From contig JAKSZT010032888.1 in NCBI GenBank assembly GCA_026826555.1, positions 1,123,928 to 1,187,927 on the forward strand: a stretch of DNA of 64,000 bases. The letters run 5' to 3'. Position 1 is the stretch's first letter. Each line of letters opens with the position of its first letter. The translations under genes and the position numbers were made by a program. A model generated the notes under the pieces. That model had not been told where the DNA came from, did no database searches, and saw nothing but the letters and a program-made list of their open reading frames with translations. This DNA is from Tolypeutes matacus. Lineage: Eukaryota > Chordata > Mammalia > Cingulata > Chlamyphoridae. Shown here one piece after another: positions 45,580 through 58,127 of this stretch.

Positions 45580-48480
45580 GTGCCTGCCTGGACTTTACCA
45601 CTACCAAAAAATTAATACTTGTAAAACAAAATAAAGTCTATCTAACCAATTCAGGAGCAAAAGGGACTATTCAAAAAAATTTTGTAAGATTAATATTAGA
45701 AATATCTAGCATTAGTTGCAGGAGCATCACTATTCTGTCAAAGAGTTAACTAAAATAAGGAAAATATTCCAGCAGCAAATTTGTAAACCTACTGCTTACA
45801 TAATGATAAGGCTGTGGGATGATAGAGGCTAATAAAATTAAACCACTGGAAAAGTAAGAAAACTTAGCAATACAGTTTCCAGAAAAATTCTTAAAAGCAG
45901 TAAAATAAAAAATGTATTTTTCTATTGATGTTGTTGTAACTTGATTTGTGTTTCTCTGTTTGTTCAGTGTCAGTGTATGTTTTAGTACCTCCAGATGGTA
46001 ATATTAAATTGATAAATGAAAATTATTATAGGAGCTCTATTCAAATGGCCAAAATTAAATAAGTGCTTATATTAATAACTAAATATGGGTATTAATTCAA
46101 AATAATAAAAATAGTTATAATCAAATAAAATCATTATTCTAACAAGTTTGTTTAATGTTGATGGTAATTGTATGCTGTCAGAAGTTTGCTTGGAAACAGT
46201 TTCCAAAATCATTGTGGTAACTTAAGTATGGAAGGTATATAGAATGTGCTTTCATTATTAAGGAAAAGAAAGTAATTTTATCCTAAGATAAATGACTAGT
46301 TACTGAAACAATGTTAAAGTTTTATTCTTTCTCAAAGTTTCTCAAGTCATTAATCTGTTTTAGTAAAAGTTTACATAGAGTTTTTCTCCTAATCAGTGTG
46401 CAAAAAAGAAAGTCTGTTTTTATCAAAGTAGCTTCTTATACTTTAACCTTATCATTTCCTTGAAGAAACAAGTTTTATCACTTTTAAAAGAACATAAAGT
46501 TCAAAGCCTGCTTTTTCAAAAAGTAGCTTTTTATTTTAAACTGTTACAAATGATTTGGTCTGTTAACTAGAAAAAGATAAAATACTGAAAATGGTTAAGT
46601 TCATGTGATATATTATAAGTTGAATGAAGTATTTAAAACTGTTGTACAATTAAAAGTAATATTCTAACCTTATGACAATTAAAGTTGTATGAATAAAAGG
46701 TTCATATGAATACTTTAAAAGTGTATAAAATTCCTGAAAATTTAATAATGTTTCAGTATAATATTAAATAAAAGTATAATGTTATTAGTCATAATTTTAA
46801 TTATTTTAAAATATAATAATAATATGTGTCACAAAAACTACCTCTCTGCCTAAAAATCAAAAGGCAGATGCTTTAACTTGTTTATCTGATTTACTCCACC
46901 TCTGCTAAAAAAAAAAAAAGTCTATAACTTCACAAAGAAAGCAGCCATTAGGGGCTGCCAGGGTTAGTGCATAACAGTAAATTACAGCAAGTTAAAATAA
47001 CACCACTGTAATATGCAGCAGTCCCAAATATTACTAGTTTGTTACAAAAAATTAACCTTCTTAAACAAGTCAAGCCAGCCCACATTCCCCTTTCTGTAAA
47101 ATAGCCAACAATAAATTAAGTTTATATTCAACATTGTGAGCTACAGCCCCAATTCTAATAATAATGTTAACAACAATACCAACACAGGTATTAAAATAAC
47201 AAATTAATGTATTGCCCCACAGCCCAAATAGGAAATAATAATTTGTTTTACCGATGTCTCAAACTATACAAAATAAAGAAATTAAGGTCATTCTAATCAT
47301 GCTACTAAGAATCTTAAATGCATAAAAAATAAAAGTTTATTCTTTGGATGTCTGCTGGTTAAAAGTCTTATTATTTTTTGTTATTATATAACCCACTGTA
47401 GTTATGAATTATGTATAACATACTTAAATACTAATCAAAACTTTAATGCACTAAATTGCATACTTAAGTAATTTAATAACTTGTATGGTACACATATACA
47501 TATTTTTTGTATGTATATGTAATCTTAACATTTTTCATATTTCAGGAAAAATAATAGAAATTAAATAGTAAGCACTTCAAGGGTGTTTTGTAACAAATTT
47601 AAAAAGATAAAGTACATTTCAAAAGGTGTTGTGTTCCTCCTTTGAGGAGCTGGCCACTCTCCCAGAGGCTGATGCATAAACCTTAAAATATACTGCCCAA
47701 GGAGTATTGTGTTCCTTCCTGTGGAAGCTGGCCCCTTCCTCAGGAATTAGCAAAATACTCACAAGTTGGCATCTATAGTATCAAATTCATTAATCCTAAA
47801 TACAGTCAACCAAAAGTCTAGTATTAGTTACTAATTCAACACTTCCCACCTAAAAGCTAAATATTGGTAAGTATATATATATATCTGTTCTATTTATCTG
47901 TCATTCTGAAACTTTGTTCAATATTAACTTAATCTTTTAATTGATTAGGTTATTCATGTTTCTCATTCTAATGGTCAGTATAAGCTTATTAAACTAAATA
48001 TACATATTAACATTTATCTTGTATCTATCCAAGACTCGAGCCAACAATAAGCCAAGTATATCAGTGTGTCCCCTGGTTTGGTAAGCATGTGAATGTACAT
48101 ATATATATTATAAAAGATTGAAATATAACAGTTAAACCCCTATTTATAAACAATCCTTCACTTATTTTATATTCTTTCAATTAACAAAAGTACATTAACT
48201 AAATATCAATAAAAGGTCCTGCCACAAGAAATATTCAATATACCCATCATGTGTCAATATTATATCTTTAAGGCTTTATGCCTTCTTCATACTGCCTTCC
48301 CACAAGCCTTTATTTACCCTCATTGCAGCCCCCTCAAAAAATCTTTTAACACAACTCTATAAACATTTCCAACATTCTCTTACTCAAGGAAATAAACCCA
48401 AGGGTCAAGCTATTGTTGAAAAAAGCAATCACTAACTAAAATTAATGTTGCAAAAATAAAAGAGGGGAGATGGGGGGAAA
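45580..48480 (+). pseudogene. ERV2 pro/pol remnants, heavily decayed
   Basis: The first ~470 bp align with the ERV1 pro/dUTPase-like segment. The remainder is AT-rich with no frame over 60 codons. Late in the region a stretch reading NPQGQAIVEK (about 48388-48420) is typical of the retroviral integrase core. Reverse transcriptase motifs could not be placed with confidence. Pol normally supplies reverse transcriptase, RNase H and integrase; nothing here can. Confidence 0.65.
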
Positions 48481-48775
48481 TCTGCTAAAGGCAAACTATC
48501 TAAAGCATTGCTTACCTTAAAATTTAATAGACAAAAAATTTCTAATACCGCAGCAGCAGAAAGACAATGGGAGGTTAATAAAAAGAATGAAAATGAAAAA
48601 TGCAGACCACCAATATATTGGAAAAATGAAACAATCAATAAATGGGATAAAGGAGAGGTAAAAACTTGGGGCCAAGGTTTTGCTCTTATCATTACAGAAA
48701 CAGGAGAATAGCAGTGGATCCCTTCCAGAAGAATCAAGCCTAGAGTTGAGGGTGCTGCCGAAACTTAAAGTATGC
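48481..48775 (+). pseudogene. ERV2 integrase C-terminal end
   Basis: The frame at 48508-48711 includes PPIYWKNETINKWDKGEVKT and WGQGFALIITETGE, with SRRIKPRVE-like text in the next frame (about 48725-48750). This fits the integrase C-terminal DNA-binding part just before env in betaretroviruses. Shifts are present. Confidence 0.75.
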
Positions 48776-50252
48776 TCACGGTGGTTTCACATTGGATTAA
48801 TTATAGGTAAAGTATTAGGTCAAGGTGAGATACCATATCATAATTACACTTATTGGGCAAACATTACCAACCCACCTCTTTTAGAGCTGATAACCTGGGG
48901 CGATGAGTCTTACCCAATTTATGTTAATCAATCTCACCATTTTCCAGGACCTATAGACTTACAGCTACCCTTAAAGCCAAAAGAAGAAGGAAAATTATAG
49001 AAAATTTAACTTTACCTTTTATAGACCACCCTCTTTGTATTGGGCATGGTTCCACATGCATGAAACCTCAAAATCGCAGTGTAGTTTTAACAGAGAAAAA
49101 TCAAACTCGAATTTATATTCTCATTTTCCCTTCTTTACCATATAAATCAGAAAATATGGTAAACCTTACATGTCCCTCTCAAAACAGGTTACTTAATGAC
49201 AAATAGCATATATTTCATGGTTTTACAGAGGTTGTGTTATTTAATGATTCCTTGGAATTGTAAAGGATTGTGCCTTTATAGGAATGCCAAAGCCTGTTCA
49301 AAACACAACCATATCTTGGTTCATTAACAATTCAACCATAATCACTAATGACAGTAATCCTTATTTCTGGAGTTTTGGTAATATGGCAATTACTAACAGC
49401 TCAATAAATTGGGAAAATCAAGGAAGATTTATCCCACAACTATGGGACGCTAAACTTAACAAAACTCAAAGTTATTTGTGGAAATTATTTTTGGAAACTG
49501 GCCCAATTTTCAAATGGCAAGGCAATAAAATTAATATTACCAATTTAAAAAGAAATTCAACTCAATTTCTTACAGTATGTGTATGAGATCCTATAGTTTT
49601 TATCATTGGAAAAGTAACTTTTGGTGAAAGGAAGGTTAGCTGCTCCAATTGTTCTTTATTTACATGTCTTAAGAATTCATATTTGCAGGAAAATCAAACT
49701 CTTTTTATTACAAGAGGAAGAAAAGGACTATGGTTACTGGTTCGGATGACCAAACATTGGCAGCAGTCTCCAGAATCCCAGTTGCTGTGGCACTTCCTCG
49801 ACCACTATTTAAAAAGAACTAAAAGACTGATAGGACTTTTAATAGCAGGAATTTTGGGACTGATTGGCATCATAACTGCTGCAGCCATCGCTGGCACAGC
49901 CCTGCCTCAAGGAGTTCAGACTCAGCAGTATGTTAAGGACTGACATAAAAATGCAAGTGAGATGTGGCATAGCCAGTCACACATTGATATGGAACTGAAT
50001 AATCGTATGAATGATCTTGAAACAACTATTATACATTTGGGTAATCAAATCTATAATTTAAACTTCTTAAGGGATCTTAAATGTGATTTGAATGAAAATT
50101 CTTTTTGTGTTACTCCTTTGCCTTATAATAATAGTGAGCATGATTGGGAAGAAGTAAAAAATCATTTGATTGGATATAAGCATAATATTTCTTTAGATAT
50201 TTTAGAATTGCAAAAGAAAGCATTGATCATGTCTCAAAATGAATTGAAATGA
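48770..50252 (+). pseudogene. ERV2 env remnants (surface and transmembrane parts)
   Basis: Env is the envelope glycoprotein precursor. Pieces in order are open frames at 48680-49000, 49284-49586, 49683-49943 and 49962-50252, separated by stops or shifts. Several N-x-S/T sites occur in the surface part. The 49683 frame has a hydrophobic, glycine/alanine/isoleucine-rich stretch (about 49825-49905) in the position of a fusion peptide. The 49962 frame has a helical region followed by a short cysteine pair (about 50065-50110), the place of the TM-subunit loop. The distal membrane anchor and tail are not recognisable. It is defective: the breaks lie at 49001, 49587 and 49944. Confidence 0.82.
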
Positions 50253-50452
50253 AATTGCCTTCCATGTAAGGGCTCAAAAGCTTGACTGGTAGCCAATGAC
50301 AGGTAAGATTCTCAGAGGAGGACAACCTAAGACAGGCACAGTCACAGAGCCTATGGAAGAAGACAAGTGTGACAGGAGGTCACCTTGTATCATCTTATAT
50401 AATGGTTCCTATGATCTTCACTTAAAAAATTAATTAATAAAAAAGTGGGAAA

Positions 50453-50903
50453 TGAAGGAGTTCAATTAAAGACCATGACTACTGACAGAAAGCAGGCCAC
50501 CTTGGTATGTATGAGACAGATGTCTCTAGTCTAAAGCCACTAAGATAAGATCTGGTAGGAGCCTGCTGGAGAAGCATTCTGTGCTTCAAAGAGCATATCT
50601 GCTATATGTCAGATAATGATTAACAAGGTCTGTTATGTGCAGGAATGTAAGGAGGACTGAACCATTAACCCTAAAAACTTGCTGACTTTAGTAATGTATA
50701 GCCCATCATGTATCTATTGCTTTTGCACATGCACACACATATGTTCTTTGTTCTAAAGCTAAATGAAAGCCACGATGTTTTATGCAGCAGTACTCTCCTC
50801 TCTTTGGATGGAGGGTCCCGTGACCCCAGCTATTTCTTGTTTCTTTATCATCTTTTTTCATCTGTGGCACCATTTGCACAGACCTAGTTCCAGAACATCA
50901 ACA
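50453..50903 (+). repeat. ERV2 3' LTR
   Basis: Begins tgaaggag after a purine-rich tract. Its last ~140 bases (from aaatgaaagccacgatg at 50761 to cagaacatcaaca at 50903) match the R/U5 side of the ERV1 LTR, including cagtactctcctctc, gagggtcccgtgacccc and ctgtggcaccat. The AATAAA of ERV1 reads aaatga here. Confidence 0.82.
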
Positions 50904-50904
50904 G

Positions 50905-51005
50905 TCTCCTATTTATCCATTCTACTGTTAACAGTTATATGTGAATAGCATATGTTTAACAATTATAAATAGTTCTGTTATGAATATTCTTGTCCATATA
51001 TTTGG
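50905..51005 (-). repeat. L1 3' fragment, antisense
   Basis: tttatccattctactgtta, then tagttctgttatgaatattc and ttgtccatatatttgg, match the reverse complement of the common L1 3' region. Confidence 0.55.
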
Positions 51006-52977
51006 AGGCCATATGGAAGAATTTCTGATGGTTGTGACCCAGGAGTCACAAGGCATGACTATGTTTATTATTAATATGAACTGCCAAAACATTTGTAGAG
51101 GGATTGTCCTGATGCAAGCACTGCCAATTCATATGAAAGTTCCAACATTAAGTCAAACCTATTGTAACAGAATTTCAATTTTTTTGTTGTGGCTCAAGGT
51201 AACAGAAACATGGAAGGGTTTTAAAGGAAAACAATTTCACAATGTCACATATCTCAAAATAACTATAGAAGCATTTGCTCATGAAATACCAATGAAACAG
51301 TCTCTTTTAGTGTCTATTACTATGAACTTTACAGTGGGTTCCTTCCTTCAAGGTTTCAGTACATTTATTGTGGAGATCTCTGACTCTGGTCTTTCAGGTG
51401 GGAATTAGAAACCACCCTTAGTGTTGTTGCTGCACATCATCATGGTCTGAATAATCTCTGCAAAATGTGGTTTATTGAACAGCAAAAAGTCCAAGCCTAT
51501 TACATAGCAGCCATGATAGGATCCCCCAATTGGAAGTGCACATCTCCTCCACGCTGAGCATCACAGCAGAGTCTGTTGGTCAACTGAGGGGGCAGGGGCA
51601 CCCTGAAGAACCAACTGTTTCATCAACTCCCAAAACCATGCACACTATTGCCCATTATGAAAAATTCATGACACAAAGAAAAATCATGCACTCAGAGAGG
51701 GCACCCTGCATCCATGTGGTAAAGTATATTTATCATTGAATATCTGCTAGGAACCCTGTTGGCTAGACTTATAACCTCACATGACAATGGAAACCAGGTT
51801 TTTTGTACCTCTAGTAGGCTTCAATGCTTTCTACTGCAGTTACATGCAGAAAAAATGTCCCAAATGTCAAAGAAGAATCTCAAACCAACTCTGAAAATTT
51901 CCTCTATGACTTGGATGAGACCTGGAGCTTTTTGCAGTGGAAAGTATTTAAGGGTGTGAATGACACAAAAAACTGGCTCCAATACTAGTTCTAGTGTGGC
52001 CAGCAGAGAAAATGATGAGTCTCTTCTTTTTACTACTTAGCGGCACTCATTAGAGTACCCACCACCAATTCACAGGTTTATGAGCAAATTAGTGTTACCC
52101 ACAGCAAAGTGAAGAAATAATCCAGAATCTAGTTTTTGCCAATGTGGCCAATGTTCTCTGTGTTATCTAGGAGATTAATATAAATTATAGATTAAAAATT
52201 CAAATTTTGCTCCTAGTCAATTAATTTTTAAAGACAAATTTCACAGATGTTGTTTGTGGGAAAATTGAACCCCAAAGAAAGATCCCCAACAGCCAAAAAT
52301 GTATTGTGAATTGTTGTAATGTACCATTTTGCTTAGTCAGGTGACTGAATTTCTTCATGGATCACCTTAAATTTTTAATGCTTTGGAGATTATTAATGCA
52401 AATTCATAGGATTGCCACCAGCTGATGTACTTTCAGCCTACATGATGTTGTAGATTTGTGTCTGCCTGGACTTAAATGGATTTCCCCATGTCAGCTTGTT
52501 CTTACCCTGTGCTCCCTGTAATGGGGCTGAGGATGAGACTTGATTCCTGGACACAGCACTAAATATACTGATTTATCTGAAGAAGCTCTTGATATAGAGT
52601 ATTCCAGTGTTAACAAATGGGGTCCAGGACATAGCACAACACACATCTAGGTAAGTTGCCCTCCAACAATACTCTCATTCTCAGTACTCCTTTCTGAGCA
52701 CTGTGGTATCCAATCTTCTTATTGCCTTGTGGTCAATTAAATCTTGTTTTATGACTCTCATTTTCCTTCTATTTCATGTAAATGGATGTCACTTAATTCA
52801 TTTTCATATAATGTAAATTCCATCAGGGGATGTTTTAGGATTGGTTTGGGAGGGAGAATACAGGAAATGGAAAAGCAAACCCTAGGGCTTCCATACAAGA
52901 TAAATTGAAAGATATTTAGGATTATTTTATGGTGTCCTTAAAATTCAAGCCAACAATTTTCTGTGTTTTATTAGTCA
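51006..52977. other. Unassigned; includes an unidentified 155-codon frame
   Basis: The frame 50941-51408 (plus, 155 codons) starts partly inside the L1 fragment. Its second half (FHNVTYLKITIEAFAHEIP and what follows) has ordinary amino-acid composition, but I recognise no family. The smaller frames at 51530 and 51759 may be unrelated. This could be a decayed gene piece or chance. No domain, signal peptide or splice pattern can be supported. Confidence 0.3.
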
Positions 52978-53576
52978 GCCAAAGTGGTGCTGATACAAAA
53001 TACCAATAATCAGTTGGTCTTTATAAAGGGTATTTATTTGGGTAGAAGCTTACAATTACCAGGCCATAAAGCATAAGTTTCTTCTTTCACCAAAGTCTGT
53101 TGCCACGTGTTGGAGCAACACAGCTTGCTGACATTTGCCATGGTTGAGGCTTCTTGGGTTCCTCTCTTCCTAGGCTCAGTTTCTTTCCAGGTTCAGCTCC
53201 TCTGTTTCCTCACAGGGTCAGCCGTAGACTATGAGGCTCTCTTGGCACTCTCCACAAGGCCAGCTGTGAACTGTCAGGTGGATGGCTCATCTCTTTCACT
53301 GGGGCCTTCTCTCCTTCCTTACGACCAAGCTCCTCTGTCTGCTCAACTCCCTGAGCTCCAGTATCAAAACTCCAATATCAGAAGTCCAATTCAAAAACAA
53401 AACTCCAACTCTGTTTTTTGAGACCCCACCCACCAAGGGGCAGGGCTTAACATCCTACTGACCTGGCCCAATCAAATCCCTAATCATAAGTTAATCATGC
53501 CCAGCTGAACAGACCAGTTTACAAGCATACTCCAATATCTATTTTTGGAATTCATAACTATATCAAACTGCTACAT
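52978..53576 (-). repeat. ~600 bp LTR-like dispersed repeat (copy 2)
   Basis: On the minus strand it starts gtagcagtttgatatagtta, runs through gatttgattgggccag and ccttggtgggtggggtctc, includes catggcaaatgtcagcaag and gctttatggcctggtaattg, has aataaataccctttata about 90 bases before the end, and ends ggctgactaataaaaca. Copy 3 at 58128 is colinear. Size, absence of terminal inverted repeats and a polyadenylation signal near the end suggest a solo LTR. No target duplication was found. It sits directly beside an L1 tail. Confidence 0.85.
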
Positions 53577-53577
53577 A

Positions 53578-53935
53578 TGTTAACAGATGAATGGATAAAC
53601 AAACTGTGGTCTATTTACATGATGGAATATTATGCAGCTGTAAAAAGAAATGAAGTCATAAAGCATATGGCAACATGGATGAACCTGAAGGACATTATGT
53701 TGAGTGAAGCAAGCCAGACACAAAAGGACAAATACTGTATGAATGCATTATTATGAACCAAATATATTGTGTAATATATTGTTTGATTAAAAAAATTATA
53801 TGTATACATTACATTTAGTTGTGAAATGTATATATTTATTCATCTATGTTTACTTTTTAGTTTTTAATTGTTTATCTTTTCAATTATTAAATGTACAAAG
53901 TAAAATTTTAAAAAATGTTAAAAAAAAAAAGATTT
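53578..53935 (+). mobile_element. L1 3' end fragment
   Basis: acagatgaatggataaacaa, gatggaatattatgcagctg, catggatgaacctgaaggac and gaagcaagccagacac are the conserved L1 3' series. An A run lies near 53920-53930. Confidence 0.8.
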
Positions 53936-53939
53936 TCAG

Positions 53940-56930
53940 TGCTTTATAAAGTTGGATGGGGACCATGAACTTGACATTCTTAGGGTAATGTCCCATAAAA
54001 TTCCACTTCATTACAATAGAAAAACAATTTTTGAAACTGTGTTTTGACATTCAGCAAAGAAATGGATAAGTCAGTCCACCAATCACAAAGGACTGAATTC
54101 TGCTATCAAACCAGAGTCATCTTTAAAATATGGTAGTTTAGATGGTCTTGCATTTCTAACCCAATTTCTTATAGTGGCTAAATAATAAATTTAAACTTCA
54201 GTTAAAGAAAGTTGTAGGAATAAATATCAGCCTGAAGATATAATTTACATGTCTTTAAGAGAATTTTCTTCTCAAAAATTCTCATTTCATATCTCTAATC
54301 CAAATAAAAAGCATCAAACATAAATAGAATGAACCTGTTACATTTCAGATTATATGGAAAGTAAAACATAATGTGGAAAGAGACTCTCTGAGTGAAGCCT
54401 CTCCCCCTTCCCTGTGACCCACAAAAAATGCTGTGCTTAGGAGTAGGTATCTTAGGCTGGTTCCTGCAATGAGATAATAAATATGGTGTCAATTCTTTCT
54501 TAGGGGTTCCTGGAACCCTGGAAGGTCTATTGGAATATTACTTCTCCTTTTGCCTAGAGCATTGTGTAAATATTCACTGGAAACTGCTTGGCCAATATGT
54601 GCATTATTTTATAGCAGCTGGCCCAACCCTGTGGTTACATCTGTTCTTGATGGGGATGGAGCCAAGTCCCTCACCTACTTTACATGAGAGGGGTATATAT
54701 GGACAACTACTCTGCATTAGTTGTGGAGTAGGCCCCACTGGTCATGGGGAATCAAATCCCACTAGTGAAGCTGACCTTTCTTTTTAATATTGTTCCATCC
54801 AGTGCCTGTGAAAGGCATGTGTTTCCTTGATAACTTTGACATCTTCATGAACTCTTTGTTCTTCTCCATGTGGTGATATTCTTTCTTTATAGGTGGTAAT
54901 TGGTGTCTTGCCCCAACAGTTCATATGCCAACAAAGCACTCTATGGCATGGAGGAGGTATAAGGACTCATAAGTTCACTCATCCTAAGGTGGTACCAGCT
55001 CCCTGAGGGTAATGCACTGAGGTGTTGGACACATGAGTGCAACTGAGATGTAAGCAATATCCATGTGAACAGTGACATAATGAATGGTGAATGGGAGCAG
55101 AGAGGCAAGATGTGGATCATAGGAAGAGTAGGGAAATTATACCCAGGCTGCTGGACACCTGAACACTTCCATAATTCCTGCTGACCCACATAGTGTTTCA
55201 ATGGTTTCAAATTACTTCCAAGGGGAGTTTGGGACCGTGTGTAGGAAGTTCCACTGAATCTAGGCTGTTTTCAGATCCAAAGTTAGTTAGACTCACTCAA
55301 CAGAACCATCTCAGTATTGTTTACAATGGAACCCTCAAATTATTTTCCTGAAAGTTAAATGCATTAGTTAAAAGAGATATGGTCAAAAGACAGGGGAGTT
55401 TCATTGTGGTTTGTGTAGTACATCTGTTCAGTCCCAGATGTCTCCAGGGAAGCTAACCATGGACAACCTCCTGCAATGTGTTTTTTGCCTGCATGGAGCA
55501 GGTCAACCAATAGGATAGGAATGGAGACAAACACACACCAACCTTAGTCTGTAAGGTTAGGAGCATAAGAGAGATATCCCAAACTGTGGGCAATGTCTCA
55601 AAATGTAAATCCCCTGGAAGACTGTTCATTAAGTCATAACTGCCTTTCAAGTAAAGATACATGGCTACATCATCCCTTTCCTGGTCAGGATGTTGATGAG
55701 ACAGTCTTATCTTGGGCAGCATTGAAAGCATTAATGAAATGAGGGCCTACCCAGAGTAAGACTCCTTTATCCTTTCTATTATCCTCAGGGACATTACTGA
55801 GTGAAGTGGTAGGAAAGATCCACCACAATGCCTTGTTTTAGGGTGGAATTAGCAGCACAGCATCAGTCATTTTCATTGAGGTGGCCTAGATGTTAGAAAC
55901 CCAGCAGTAGGAAACTGTGCCAGAAAGGCCATAAAAGGAACACAAAGAACTACCAAGGAGAGACCCACAGGGCAATGTGATTTTCCTTAACAAAGCAGGG
56001 GATAGACAAAGCAGAATTGGATTGGATCTCTACAGAAAAACTGTCAACATTATGTGGCAGAAGGTGGCCCCTCTAATTAAGAAATTAAGGCCCTCTTAAC
56101 CTCCACAATAGAGCAGGAGTAAAGAGCACTCACATACCAGGAGGAAGAGGACTCACATGCCTGGAAACTCTGCAGAGCCGACCAACAATCACCAGATGAA
56201 GCCCAGGAAAGTGAAACACATGGGTTGCTAAGGCCTCCTTGTGCATGGTCCAGGATGGTAAGCAAGATAATTCTGATGGTGATCATGATGAATCAGATAG
56301 GAAGGATGCTCCCCAACACCTGTACCCTCATCTTGATTAAAAAAAAAAGAATGCTTAGTGATGCAGCCAAGGAAATGGTGGGTCCCTGCCAGGGATCAGA
56401 AGCCCTATGTCCCTATTAAGCTGGATGGGAAAATGGGGGATGCAAACCATGAAGAGTCTCTTAGATACAGGTACATAAAAATTCTCAGGCCTCTTTAGAG
56501 AAAGCAATAACGTGGATGACACAAGTCATCCCTACAGATGGTATGGTTTTGTTCATGGAGAAAACTGCAAAACTCAAAGGAGATGAGTTTTATCACAAAC
56601 AAAAGCAATTATAGACACATACTCTGGATATGGGAAAGCGGTTCTCATGCATAATGTGGCAGCTGGAACCACATTGTAAATGTGGAGAGACATCTCTGGA
56701 AAGTGTTTAGATACCTAACTGGACTTCAATCAGATCTAGGTTTCTGGTTACAGCACAAGTGATCTTGCAATAGGCATAGTCCCACTCACCAGTAAAAGAT
56801 TGAGAGGACACTAAAACAGAAAACAAACAGCAAATATATAAAGGTCATCAGGAAGAACTTATTGGGTGGTGACCCCATCTAAAGGTATTTTGCATTTAAG
56901 ACTTCACTGTAAAGAAAAAATGATGTTATA
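53940..56930. other. No gene recognised
   Basis: About 3 kb with modest GC and scattered frames up to 92 codons on both strands. Codon content shows no domain or OR, zinc-finger or retroviral motif that I can place. The last ~450 bp may belong to the retroposon whose 3' end follows. Confidence 0.4.
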
Positions 56931-57240
56931 ATGGTTGGTGGCAAGGCTCCAGGATGTGTAAGTTCATTGAGGGTGGTGGGCCACACTGTGGGAGATGTTT
57001 GTGTGGGATGTGGTGGGAGGTGTGGGAGGTGGGCAACATGGGAATCCCAGTGGGTTCCGTGTAATATTTTGGGTAATCTAAGCACCTCTTAAAATATATG
57101 TGTATATATATATAACATTTTTGTAAGCAAATACACATATATGCATATATATTTATATATCATTTTGCAAATGTTTGTATGTATTGTGAGAATTTTGATT
57201 TTTACCCATAATAAAAAAAAAAAAAGGAAAAGTATACAAA
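56930..57240 (+). repeat. Retroposon 3' end (family X3), copy 1
   Basis: From gtttgtgtgggatgtggtgg (about 56997) through ggaggtgggcaacatgggaa and ggtaatctaagcacctctta to gaattttgatttttacccat and an A-rich end, this is nearly identical to 62978-63240. The TA/TG run in the middle differs in length. The G-rich then A-tailed layout is that of a LINE 3' UTR. Confidence 0.8.
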
Positions 57241-58127
57241 TAAATTCAAGTGAAATCTTCATATTAAAAAAAGAAAAAATGATGCTGGAATGTATGTTGG
57301 GAAATATTAAGCTTTGAGGTAGTGGAGGATCAAGGAGTTCCTTGTTTAACTTACAAATGCAAAATTCCACTCTCAAATGCCAAACTACTCTTTCTATTCT
57401 CCCTCTGGAATGCACACCCCAAGGGTGTTTTGTGGTCTGAGCTGCAGTGGTATTATGGAAAACTCCCCCTGTTTCCAAATAAGGGGCAAGGCAGGCCCTT
57501 ACCTACTGAAAATTGTACGTTCTGAAAATTGTACCCTCTGAATATTGGCAGTCTGAAGACTGAACACTCCCTATGCCTTCAATGTATTTTCATAGCCTTA
57601 TTTGTATGTTCTTTTTGTCAAGTCTTTTTCCAATAAAATATTAAATGTATGGAATGACTGAAAGATAGTTCTGGATTTTAGGGGGTTCTCTAGGCAATGG
57701 AACCAGAATTCTTCATGACTGATGTGTTTTATGTTATTTAAATAGTTTCCTTTTTAATTCCTTTCTAAATATTGATGGCAATATTAAACTATATTTTAAG
57801 TGGAGTATTTAAGAACCATAAGACTATTTCTAATGTGTGTTTATGTTTCCATGATTGTTTTCATTATTGCCATGAGCATATGTTATAATACTAAGATAAT
57901 AGTTAAGAATCATAATTTTGTATTCAAAGTATTTGAGTTAACATTCAAAGTTATTTCCCCATTGATTCAAACCTGTGTGTACAACTGCATAAAAAGAAAA
58001 CTATAATTCAGCCAACATATTAGATTGTCAACAAAATTATTTGTTGCTTACATATATGCAAGTACTAATCTATTGAATTAATTTCACTTCTTATTACTTC
58101 TAAAAGCATTCATCATTCAGTATAGAC
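57241..58127. other. No gene recognised
   Basis: AT-rich sequence with a small G/C-richer part at 57300-57540. The 129-codon minus frame at 57089-57478 overlaps the X3 tail and has no motif. Confidence 0.45.

Larger units (their letters stand above)
45065..50903 (+). mobile_element. ERV2: betaretrovirus-like provirus, 5'-truncated
   Basis: Plus-strand relative of ERV1. In order: gag fragments (45065-45570), pro/dUTPase-like (45580-46050), heavily decayed pol (46050-48770), env remnants (48770-50252), a purine-rich tract (aaaaaagtgggaaatgaagg, about 50440) and a 3' LTR (about 50453-50903). No 5' LTR or primer-binding site was found; the left edge abuts the X1 retroposon. Many stops and shifts are present. 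Similarity to ERV1 is clear in gag, pro and the LTR end, so both derive from one family. Confidence 0.88.

Noticed and set aside
57089..57478. 129-codon minus-strand frame
   Set aside because: It overlaps the TA-rich tail of a retroposon and is rich in Y/I/F from low-complexity sequence.
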